Source: Nymphaea colorata | Lineage: Eukaryota > Streptophyta > Magnoliopsida > Nymphaeales > Nymphaeaceae | NCBI RefSeq assembly: GCF_008831285.2 | Contig: NW_022204614.1 | Location: 1-30,546 of the forward strand | Direction: 5' to 3' | Length of the DNA stretch: 30,546 nt | Shown: in pieces, positions 21,257 through 30,461 of the stretch | Position numbering within the stretch: position 1 is the stretch's first letter | How the letters are laid out: each line of letters starts with the position of its first letter | Program-made: the position numbers and the translations under genes | Notes under the pieces: model-generated | Seen by the model: the letters and a program-made list of their open reading frames with translations, nothing else | What the model was told of the DNA's origin: nothing | The model's database searches: none

Positions 21257-22391
21257 ATGAAATACACTTTCCACCCCCAAACCGCCCCCCCTCCCTCCCT
21301 AGATTCCGACCTACAACGGCTCCTCAGCATCCTCAGAGAGCGGGAATCAGCCTTGGTCATCCTCTTCGAGGAGAAACAGCAACGCCAGTGGGAGCGTCCT
21401 GAATGGCTTCTCAAGGAATGCGAATACCAAGAAAAGGAAAGCCGTCTTTCGCGGGAGATCCGAAGCCTCGTTTTGAGGTGGGTGCTGATGGGAAGCGAAG
21501 AGACGAGTGGGAGGAGAGCCTGAAGCAGGTGCGGAGCTTTTGGGTAAGGCGAAGATGGTGATCAAGATGTCACTCGAACGCATGAAACTCCTTAACCTGC
21601 TCAATTATCAGCTCTTCGAACAGTATTAGGCCATCATTGAGGCAATGAACCAAGGCTACGATAGAGCTGCAGGGATCGCCCACTATCGAGATATCGAGGA
21701 GATGATAAAAAATAGGAACCGAAGCATCCACGACCTGTTAAATTGCGGAACTCAGGCCCACTCTTTCCGATAGCGTTACGAACTTACAATCAAGCAGCCA
21801 CCCAAGGAGTATCCAAGCGAATCCAAAATCAAGCATCCAGTGCACTCCAACAAGGCCAAGGATTTGATAACTTTGGATCCCAAACCAATCAGAAGGCCCT
21901 CAGCCACCAAAGCCATAAAAATCAACTCAACTCAAGGATTACTATTTTCAAAAAAGGTAAAAAGATCGAAAACTTATCTGCAAATATGAGTAGAATTTAG
22001 GAGACCTTATGAGTGCCAAGATAGATGTTAGTCTTGATAAAAAGAAGAGTCTGCAGCAAAACCTAGAATCTCTGTACGATGGCATAATGCAGCGCAACAT
22101 CACCAACCACAAATCTATTTCCAAATTCATTTTCTCGCATTCAGGTAGGCCTTCAGGAGGTTTCCCAGTAAAAGACACCTTAAAACCACAGCAAAGAAAC
22201 TTGTCTAATCTGAAACTCCCAAAATCACTCGGAAGGATGCCAAAAAGAAGGCTAAGTTCACGCTAGCCTACGACAGGGCAGCTTCAGCGAAACTCAAGCG
22301 AAAGTAGATAAAATAGATCCACAAGTTCAGACAAAGCCAAATGTTCTAAGGCGAAGGAAGGGCCAAGCACAAGAAGATTCTCATTCGATGA
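21257..22391 (+). CDS. Unknown helical basic protein
   Basis: About 367 residues. The N-terminal half is helical (DLQRLLSILRERESAL, KQQRQWERPEWLLKE, LLGKAKMVIKMSLERMKL), the middle is Pro/Lys-rich, and the C terminus reads KKKAKFTLAYDRAASAKLKR and ends GRAKHKKILIR before TGA 22389-22391. An intron of 34 nt (21957-21990) or 37 nt joins the halves; three single missing bases, near 21470, 21528 and 22226, complete the frame. No domain is recognised. It starts 52 bases after the previous stop. Confidence 0.65.
21957..21990 (+). other. Probable 34-nt intron (37 nt possible)
   Basis: GTAAAA donor after a run of A; the acceptor is TGAG at 21990 or TGAGTAG at 21993. Either keeps the frame into NLGDLMSAKIDVSLDKK. 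Confidence 0.5.
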
Positions 22392-22456
22392 TTTTCATAT
22401 ATCATCAGGTAATACTATTTTCTTGATGGCTTTGCATTCTGATTAATAATATTCAA

Positions 22457-24223
22457 ATGCCAAAGATAATAAGCCAAGCTCAGAAGAAAGAGTAGTTTTC
22501 GTTTATGCGCTCCGTCCGCAAGCGCTTCGTGGATGAGTTCACCCGCATCAAGGAGCGATACTAATTGAACAATATGGTCCTCGTTCTCGACCTCTTCTCG
22601 GCCAAGTATATATCGAGCCTGTTCACAATCACCGAACTGGTGGCGCAGGGGATAGTCTTCATCGAAAGACTGTAAAAAGTGAGGAAGACGCTAGACCACC
22701 ACGCCATCTACTTCATTACGCCGACCTAGCAATCCATCTAATGCATGCTCAATGACTTCAAGAGCCCAGACTAGTGCAAATACCGCAAAGTCCATGTGCT
22801 TTTCTCTTCTGCCCTTGATCGAAATTTCATGAAGAAGATAGGAAGCAACGGCACATTTTTGAAGAAACTGGCTCGCCATTCCTTCAAGGAGTTTTACTTT
22901 GAACTCTCAGTGCTCTCGGATAATTGCGTTCATCTGTCAATAGACTACCTAGCCTAGCCTTCAGCAGGGAATCAAATGAGGAAATGGAGGCAAGAGTGAA
23001 CATTTGCAGGAGATTTGTGGACTTGATTTCCAGCTATGACTCTCTAAACGTTGTGAGGATATGCTATGAACCTTCTGCGAACCTGGTGGCGGGACGGGTC
23101 GCCTAGAGAGCTGCCAAGTAGATAAAGCTGTATCTTGGGCAATTGCTCGAGAATAAGTCGCTAGCGGTGAGGGAAGATGCGCCCGATGTGACGATATATG
23201 TCACTGACCGCAGCATCGACATCATAACTCCCTCATCCACAGTTCGCCTATGAAGCGCTCCTCTATGACATTGTCCACCTCTCAGACAACGAAAACGAGG
23301 GAACAGATCCAACCAAACTCAAAGGAAGCATCTTTGATGAGTTTAGGTACAGGCATATCTCGCATGCCCTCTCGTCCCTTCCAGAAAGGCTCGAGAATTT
23401 AGTCAAAAAAATCAGCGACAGGGAAAAACTTGAAGCCATTTAGATCAAACAGCTGAAAGATGAGAAAGAGGACTGGAAGTAAATATCGAACTGCTTCGTC
23501 GATTGTGGGATAAGTTTAAGGAAAAAGGCCTATCGTAACTGGGCGAGCTTGAGCTTTCCTTAACCACTGGCATTACTGACGAAGGAAAACAGACCAGCAG
23601 TAGTGAGCTGTTTGACAAGATTCTTAATGTAATAAAAAACAGCATAAAGCTATCACCTGACGAAGTGGTCAGAATCGCCTTGCTCACTATTATCTGCATC
23701 AAACTGACCAAAAACGACTACTAGACTCTCGTCAATCTCTTCAAGGAATAGGAAAGAATAATCTTTACTAATTTGGCTGTTTTCGGAATCAGATACGATA
23801 AAAGCATCTCCAAAAGCACAAAAGCCATCGATACCGTCACCATGGAAAGAGCAAGGGCCAAGCTTGGCACCCAGTCATGTCATCCGAAAGATTTACATGC
23901 GCACTAGGTATCTCCATCTTAATAAAGAAATCATCCTTCCTAAGCTCATCGAATTTTTAAAAACCAACGAGGGAAAATCGATTCTAAATTGATGAAAGAA
24001 GTTGTGGTTTCCATGATAACGAAAGAAAAAGTGCGTGAGGAAATTCGATTAGAAAAGATTGATCTGCTTCATGTGTGGAGGGCTGAGCCAGACAGAAGTC
24101 TGCAGCATTAGAAAAAATGCATCACTTTCCAATATCTTGCTAGCTGCAGATTAAATCTTAACACCGAATAAATTTGTGCAGTCCCTGAGAAAAATTGATC
24201 TGCTGATGAAGGGTTCACAATGA
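22457..24223 (+). CDS. Sec1/Munc18-family vesicle fusion regulator
   Basis: SM proteins bind syntaxin-type SNAREs and control membrane fusion. The N-terminal domain shows MVLVLDLFSAKYISSLFTIT, ELVAQGIVFIERL, HAIYFITPTEQSIECMLNDF and KYRKVHVLFSSALDRNFMK, matching the start of Sec1/Munc18 motif by motif. The middle shows VTIYVTDRSIDIITP, followed by LIHQFAYEALLYDIV. The end has GGLSQTEVCSIRK and NILLAADEILTPNKFVQSL, the expected closing motif. Length is about 590 residues, near the family norm. The conserved Glu in TPTE is TAG (22727-22729). Several single missing bases are needed, for example near 22940, 23234, 23245 and 23480. The exact subfamily (Sec1, Sly1, Vps45 or Vps33) cannot be fixed by eye; the N terminus looks most Sec1-like. 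The ATG follows GATTAATAAT at 22441-22450. Confidence 0.9.
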
Positions 24224-24489
24224 CAACAACTTTCTATGATTCCGGATCCAAATCTACTATCCATCATAAATATTGAAGGTTTTGAAGGTTTTGACAGTAG
24301 TTTAAATTTTATTTTCTTCACCGAAAATCAGATATACCAAACCCCCAAATATTATCATCATCTCTATTGATAAACTTAATGACGTGCAAATGAGTGCGTC
24401 ATGAATATGACGATCATATCCATAAATAAAATCGATACCAAAATTTCCCAATTTTAAGTGAATGTCAAGCGCTTAATATATAAATAGTG
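24224..24489. promoter_or_regulatory. Spacer upstream of the 24490 gene with TGACG boxes
   Basis: An AT-rich 266-base gap. TGACG occurs at 24380-24384 and 24408-24412, and its complement CGTCA at 24397-24401, the first two as arms of an inverted repeat. TGACG is the half-site of bZIP/CREB factors. A short direct repeat TTGAAGGTTTTGAAGG lies near 24274-24289. Confidence 0.35.
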
Positions 24490-25242
24490 ATGAAGAAGAA
24501 GAGTTCGGACAATATATTTCTCGATTAAAAAAACAGCGAAAAAAGTGACGACAAATTCAAGGACTCCCTTAACCTCCAAACCCTTCCCTACCTCAAGCGC
24601 GGAGATTCCAATGTCTACATCAATCAGTTCCTCTCCAAGGAGGAAGAACAACTTCCGCCACCGACTCCCAAGCCAGAACCCACCTACACTCCAGTGGTCC
24701 AGGAACAGCCTAAGGAGGAAAATATGCACTCTGAGGAGGTGGAAAGTTTTTCCGAGGAGCGGACAGAGACCAAGATGAATCCCTCCGCCTTTCACAACTT
24801 TCAAAAACACCTCACAGTGGGCCTAAAACACGCGGTCGTCATGCCAGCTTAGGATAAAATCACCAAAGATTACGTCAAGGCTGCTGCAAAACTATGGAAG
24901 GCGTTTTCTCTTTCAAAAATTTGCACAAAAAAAGTACTGCATTTTTTATTGGGCGATCGCAATGAACACCAGATCACAGCATAAGACCTTCGGGAATTTG
25001 GCCTGTCCAAAATATATGATTCCTTCGGTGAAAAAGTGATACGCTAAGCACGTGTTTTTTTAATGAAGGAAACACTTCGCCAGGTGCAAGAGGGCTGTCT
25101 AGAGAGATATTTCGAGCATAAGAAGATAAAGGATAAGGAAAAATTCAGAAGATACATCCAAATGTTCGTGGAAGAGATGGAGCAAGGATTCCTTCGAAAG
25201 AGATTACCTCGATAAAAGGTGGCCGAGCTAATGGCCTAATGA
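24490..25242 (+). CDS. Unknown protein, 250 residues
   Basis: A clean frame from ATG 24490 to TGA 25240-25242 without intron or break. The first 100 residues are acidic and Pro/Glu-rich (EEEQLPPPTPKPEPTYTPVV). The second half is helical and more conserved-looking: DKITKDYVKAAAKLWKAFSL, KKVLHFLLGDRNEHQITAED, CLERYFEHKKIKDKEKFRRY, VEEMEQGFLRKRLPR. No family is recognised. The start follows an AT-rich run with TATATAAATAG. Confidence 0.8.
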
Positions 25243-25304
25243 TATCATGGAGGTCACTTATTTCCTATCCTCTCATCTAATTTTAGCATTCCAGCTTATA
25301 ATTA

Positions 25305-26568
25305 ATGCAAAAACAAACCCGATATAAACCGGTAAACACCTTCACCAGACGCCCCTGTGCCAACCAAATCATCAGCTACCTCATCATCGCATTCGAAAAT
25401 ATCAGCTTTTGGGCTCTGGTCCAGGACAACTTCATCAACTCGTCATCGCGATACATCTTAATTGCGCTTTTCGGTGTTTCCACCCTCTAGCTTGTATTGG
25501 TAGCTCTGATGGCATCCTACAGTGACCCTTCGGACCCAGTTATGGTATAGTACAAGAACGGAAACACTTCTGCGTAAGAAGTGAATAATGCAGTATCGGC
25601 TCAAAGGGCAATCCTTGCTTGTTTTGCTAACACTGCGAAAGCTATGTGTTGGTCAGCTCACGTCACTGCAAGGTCTGTGATAGGTAAAGGAAATATATAC
25701 GTAGATGCGTTTAGAGGTTTGACCATCACTGCATTTGGATAAATAACTGCATAGGCCGTTCAAATTACTGTCTCTTCATGGTGATGATTGTATCGGTGTT
25801 TGTCAATATGGTCATCTATTTGGCCAGCGTTGCCCTTCTTTGGAGGGAAAATTAGTGGAAAAATTACCTGCCTGCCATGGTTGTCAATTGGTTGCTCTCT
25901 CTTGTGATTGTTGTGCTTGCCTTGCTCATCTTGGGCCTCGTGTCTCTCCACTTTTTTCTTATCTATCAAGGATTGACCACTTTTGACTATATCATGAACA
26001 AACGGAATGCCCAAATCGCACCCACGCCCTTGCAGGCCATTACCAATACACAGATGAGCGAGGTTAATTAGGGAGGCTATGGCTTCTAAAACGTGGAGCA
26101 AATGAAAAGGGAAAGCGAGTATTAGGAGCATCAAAGCGATCTCAACCATCGCACCGAAAATGAAATGGCACCACCTCCTTTAAGTGCCTTCCAAAATATA
26201 TAAAACTAGGAAAGGTCGTCAGATTTTCAATCCTTTGATCACATCAAATCCACCCATAACAAATTACCACTCGATAAAAAGACTGAAAAGGTAATCATGG
26301 AGAGAGCAAAGATGAGATGAGCTAAGACATCGAGGCCGAACATTTCAACAACTTCTACAAAAAGCATAAAGGATTGAAGCTCCTAGTTGGTCCAGCCATC
26401 ATGGTCAAGCCTAAGCGAAGCGAAAGCTCTAGATTGATCAGGAATTCTAGTCTCAAATCAAATAAATCAAATGCTTCAAAGTATACTGAAGAGATTCAAA
26501 TGGAGCAAATGGCCATCCAAAACGACATGCCGGACAATGCCACCGTCAAATCATAGGAAAAGGAGTGA
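25305..26568 (+). CDS. DHHC-type protein S-acyltransferase (palmitoyltransferase)
   Basis: The enzyme attaches palmitate to Cys residues of membrane proteins. With three introns (25581-25606, 25684-25704, 26291-26316) the frame gives 396 residues, an exact multiple of three. Two N-terminal membrane segments (ISYLIIAFENISFWALV, YILIALFGVSTL and following) precede the Cys-rich domain: NPCLFCEHCESYVLVSSRHC, then [20 protein letters not shown] and CIGRSNYC, with the complete catalytic DHHC. Two further membrane segments follow (MVMIVSVFVNMVIYLASVAL; WLLSLVIVVLALLILGLV). The cytosolic C-terminal tail is hydrophilic. All zinc-binding Cys and His are present. The first intron could instead be a single missing base. 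Confidence 0.93.
25581..25606 (+). other. Probable 26-nt intron in the DHHC gene
   Basis: GT-AG borders; removal brings GNPCLFCEHC into frame. A missing base near 25600 is the alternative. Confidence 0.6.
25684..25704 (+). other. 21-nt GT-AG intron in the DHHC gene
   Basis: Splicing completes [15 protein letters not shown] across a split Arg codon. Confidence 0.9.
26291..26316 (+). other. Probable 26-nt intron in the DHHC gene
   Basis: GT-AG borders; removal joins KKTEK to MSEDIEAEHFNNFY and avoids a TGA at 26318. Confidence 0.65.
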
Positions 26569-26636
26569 TTCTTGAATATTTTTTAATGTATCGAAAATAA
26601 AAGGCAAATCTTACATCACTGGCAGTTTGAAAAGCT

Positions 26637-27173
26637 TCATTTTTGTGTTGTATTTGCTAAATTTTGAAAAAGTTGTGTGGTTCTCAAATAATCGTCCAGA
26701 TTGACATTAAATCTACTGTTTTTTTGGCGTTTGATAATTTCCTGCAACTTTCCCACTCCCATTGTTTCCCGTCCCAAAGAATGGCTTTTCTTTTCCTTCT
26801 CATAGGAGGTGAAGAATTCAACTTGCTTGAGTGGTTTTTTAGACTTTTTCTTAAGATATTGACAATAGTATGATTCCTCAAGATGCTTCAATGGCTACAG
26901 GTTGATGTCCATTTGCTTTATGGGACAACAGGGATTGCTATTTCCATTGGAGTTACTACCGGAATTCTTACTTTTGCTCTCCTATCTTTCAATCCGGGAA
27001 TATATTCTCGGCAATTTAGAGGGCGCAGATAACTTATTAGAGTTACTCCAATCCGATATCTCCGAGAAGGAAGTGTGACGTTAGTACCTGGGGATGCGCA
27101 GGATGCGATGGTTAGGCAGACAGAATTAAGTATTGGAGTAATAGTTTAGCTCTTACTTTATTAGTTCCTCCAT
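26637..27173 (-). CDS. Unknown protein, 178 residues
   Basis: A clean frame from ATG at 27171-27173 to TGA at 26637-26639 once TAA and TAG are read as sense. The first 100 residues are Ser/Asn-rich and look disordered (SGSNSNGNSNPCCPIKQMD). The second part is basic and helical (CQYLKKKSKKPLKQVEFF, GVGKLQEIIKRQKNSRFN). No domain, signal peptide or membrane segment is seen. It converges on the DHHC gene with 68 bases between stops. Confidence 0.72.
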
Positions 27174-27261
27174 CTATTGTATAATTATATTCCCTATGAA
27201 GAATGCCCATCGACTGAAACGCCAACTTCAACTCATAATGATGCATAAGTATTATAGAGAA

Positions 27262-28890
27262 TCATTGCGTGGCCAGCTTGAAGTCAAATCCTGAGATCAT
27301 GACTCCCAAAGCAATCAACGGGGAAAAGGGATAGCAGATGTCAAAGGCGAATCTGTTTGTATCTTTTTTAGCGATCAACAGAAACTCATTATTAGGATTA
27401 TTTTCTTCGATAATGATTGTATTTTTAACGGAACCCATCTTAGACTTACCGTGAAATCCTAAGGTATATATTTCACGCTACGGAACCCATTTCGGTTTCT
27501 TATTTACATACCTGGTGATCCGTTTGAGATTACGATTACCTTCGATTTCATACAGTTCCTTAAGGTTCTTTCCCTTCTCAAGCTCGGTACCTTCGAGTTC
27601 AAAGTATTTAAATTGGTCATTTTTCAAATATATTTACATCTCACGGTAGCTGTCGATACAGCAACTAAATGAAGACACGTAAAAGATAGTAGCCACCATG
27701 TCTAACTGCTGGAAACTGTCATTGTTAGAAGAGTAAATATTGAATATAGACCCAACAAAGTTGCCTTGAGATTTGCCTAAGAAGGAATCGCTTCTATCGT
27801 CATATGACCCATTTGCCAGGGATATATTGTATGTAGAATTAAAACAAAAAGCCATTTTCTTACAACTCATAGGAACTTTCCATCACTCGTTATCAGGTCA
27901 TAGTCCAAGAAATAACGGCTCGAGCAAGATTTATTACGTACCAGCTCGCATTCCAATCTTTTTCCATAAGGAACTGGATTCCTTACGAATTCAGAAACGT
28001 TGTGGATCTAACTACCATTGATCACAATTTGGCGTGACCACGAAATTATACTTCTTTATTGCGGCTCAGGTTATTATCCTTTGAGGAGATTCTGACTTGG
28101 GATGGCTGCTTGCTCGGCCATCTCCTTCATTGCTTGCTTGTAAGGCTTGAGCTAAGGCAATCTAAATGCTATTTTGAATACTTGTATCTTCTTGATCCGA
28201 AGGTGGGTGGCAAAATTTAGCGTGTTGATAGCTCGTCTCGTGAGGTATGAACAGAAGTGGCCTGCACTCCCGAGTCAAGGCTTTTTTTTGATGGGGATTC
28301 AGCTACAACATAGACGTATTCTTAGGGCTATGCGTATGCTTTTTCATAGAAGGCACCCTTTGTAACTTTTTACTATTTAATTTCGATCTTGGAATGCTTA
28401 AAGAAACGGCTCTTTTGATTGTTATCAAGCTATTAATTTTGAGCTTCCCTTGGTGGAGGGTTTTTATTGGTTTCAATCGTGGCCATCTGGTTAATCTGGG
28501 TCTTTTGATTGCTATTTAAAGTTTGTGGTTAACTTCCAAAAAGGAGTTATTTTGGGACTCTTCTTCCTGTATATAGGGCGCGAAGGTTTCCTATTGATGA
28601 AATGCAACTTTGACTGGTTGATCAAGGGTGGCGGTTGGAACTGTCTCTCTGATTTCCTCTTCGAACTAATCATCAATATCGAAAATCCTGAGCTTCTCCG
28701 TTGTCCTTGATTTGGTGATAGGAGTGGCTTTAGGTGGTTCGATGAGGATGCGTTTGGGTTTGACGATGCTGTTTCTTTCCTAAGGAGCGTCAACTTGAGT
28801 ATTAGAAGGCAAGGCGAGCCTAAACTTCGGGTTATTTTCTTCGATATTTTATTCTACGACCTGAGGTGCATTGCTTTCTTAAAGGAGCAT
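27262..28890 (-). CDS. Tubby-like protein (TULP)
   Basis: Tubby domains bind PI(4,5)P2 and, in animals and protists, help deliver membrane proteins to cilia. The C-terminal half carries NPVPYGKRLECELVR, SSRYFLDYDLITSDGKFL, STYNISLANG, NFVGSIFNIYSS, KPKWVPEREIYTLGFHGK, GSVKNTIIIEENNP and the closing FAFDICYPFSPLIALGVMIS with GFDFKLATQ, in the order and spacing of the Tubby beta-barrel. The N-terminal half (about 250 residues) is acidic and disordered. Total about 543 residues with three single missing bases, near 28510, 28153 and 27870. The chosen start (28890) is the most upstream ATG of the open frame; the frame stays open further up to a TGA near 28957, so an upstream exon is possible. A conserved Glu is TAG (27478-27480). 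Confidence 0.9.
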
Positions 28891-29455
28891 CTCCCGTTGT
28901 TTGAGGATTTCACTGACTATAGCTAGAGATAGTGGTTGTGCAATCGCGACTATTCAATGATTGGACGGTCTTGGTGGTTGGATTAGGCCTAGACTAGTTC
29001 TTACATCTCGACAAATTAGTTCATCTCTAATTATATTTACACTAAAATTGAAATTATTTAAGGAGAAAATAAAAGGACCTTTCTGTGACTGGTACTCTAT
29101 TTTTTTCAATTCGGAATACCAACAAATGAAAATTCTATATAAAATATATGCTTTTAATGATGATTTACTTGTTATTTGAATATGGATAAAAGGAGAAAAC
29201 CTATTGGATTTTGAAAACATGTTTTTTATTGAGGGAATTGAATATGTAATTTTCGATTCCCATGCAGGTTAGACGAATAAATTTGGATCCTGCTGTCGAA
29301 ATCGACAGACAGTGTCAAAAAATATGAAAAAGATAGATCCGATTATCCACAATGCAATAAAATCGAGGTTGAAAGATGAACAACAGTTTGGTTCTTGTGT
29401 GCAGATAGTATATATGGAAATTAAATTTAACAATAAAGCTCAAATTAAGTAACAG
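28891..29455. other. Largest intergenic region, divergent
   Basis: This 565-base AT-rich stretch between two outward-pointing genes is the longest gap in the chromosome. It should contain both promoters and perhaps an untranslated 5' exon of the Tubby gene. A minus-strand open stretch (29220-28954) has AT-driven composition and no recognised similarity. A 16-base hairpin-forming inverted repeat lies at 29293-29308. I see no tRNA or other RNA gene. Confidence 0.5.
29293..29308. repeat. Short perfect inverted repeat
   Basis: CTGTCGA and TCGACAG face each other around AA, 148 bases upstream of the ATG at 29456. It could be a binding site of a dimeric factor or chance. Confidence 0.4.
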
Positions 29456-30185
29456 ATGAGTCATTTACGAGTACGGCCCCTGGACAAACCGCTCATCATC
29501 CACTCCCTCACCTACAACCACCGCCCCAGGAGAACGATTAGTCCTCAGAAGCCTCCTTCCTCAAACTCTCAGAAAAAAACTCAGAGGAATTGCCAGTCCT
29601 CCGAGAATCCTCCATTTTCGAAGAAATGCAGCAACGCCTCAACAGACTGGAGGGACAGTCTATTCGCAAGATCCATGAAGTGCAGGCCAGGATTATGGCA
29701 TACGATAAATACGACAAAAAAGAGGGAGCGTACGGCAGCAGGGTGATGGCGGACAAGGTCGAAGCCGAACTCACTTATCGATGCGTCCAGAGAGGTTTCG
29801 AGGAAGACACCGAGGAGTGCAATTTCGAAATGGACGAAAACCGAAACTACGTGCGCAGCTCATCCCAAGACAGATCCTCGAATCCGGTCCGCAATTTCGT
29901 GTAGGCCAAGGAAGTCTGCTCCGAGCCACAGGGTCAGCGTTTGCTCCTGCCCCACGCATCTGGCAGGAGCAGCAATTGCCATTCCCGCAGGAGCAGTTTG
30001 TGCAACCGCAGCCAGGCTTCTCCTGCGAGGCAGCTAAAGCCAAGCTTGAACGGTTCGATTTCAAAGCGGAAAGCGAGTGTGAGTTCCTGTAAGGAGAGCC
30101 GAGCAGCTCCTTCCCGCATTTACGAGCAAATCCTATCCAACTATTCGACTGCGAAGTTGCTGGCCATGCAAAAGGCGTCAAGTGA
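29456..30185 (+). CDS. Unknown protein near the right telomere
   Basis: About 243 residues from MSHLRVRPLDKPLIIHSLTY to TGA 30183-30185. A helical, charged middle (EEMQQRLNRLEGQSIRKIHE, VQARIMAYDKYDKKEGAYGS) is followed by a Pro/Gln-rich part (IWQEQQLPFPQEQFVQPQPG) and FSCEAAKAKLERFDFKAESE. Two single missing bases are assumed, at the C run near 29525 and near 29850. After the second point a different frame also stays open to TGA near 30189, but the chosen one has the codon-ending bias of the neighbours. No family is recognised. Confidence 0.68.
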
Positions 30186-30461
30186 TCGTTGATATTATTT
30201 TCCTTGCCTTTCCTGATCCTCCTAACCATTCTAAACATTGCAGATACCAAATCAATCACGATCTGATCTTCACGCCCATTATTATCCTATCCTACTCATT
30301 CTTGCAAAAAGTTATTTGGAAGATATTTATAGCAATCAATAGCTTCATACCTTTACCTACTTTTAAGATTTTTAATCAGAAGCCTGCTTGGTCTTATCTG
30401 TTGAGAATTATGAGCTTAGGTGTATGCAGACGCCAAATATATATTTTTTATTAAAATCTTA
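30186..30461. other. Right subtelomeric region
   Basis: About 276 AT-rich bases between the last stop and the telomere, ending ATATATTTTTTATTAAAATC. Open stretches here reflect base composition only; nothing with coding character or RNA structure is seen. Confidence 0.6.

Noticed and set aside
22457-26568. A trafficking gene cluster (Sec1, DHHC enzyme, with the Sec16-like gene) as a functional unit
   Set aside because: Unrelated genes lie between them on both strands and ciliate chromosomes carry no operons; neighbourhood alone is weak evidence.
28954-29220. Minus-strand ORF upstream of the Tubby gene
   Set aside because: Its composition follows AT content and it ends in TGA before the Tubby frame; no recognised similarity.
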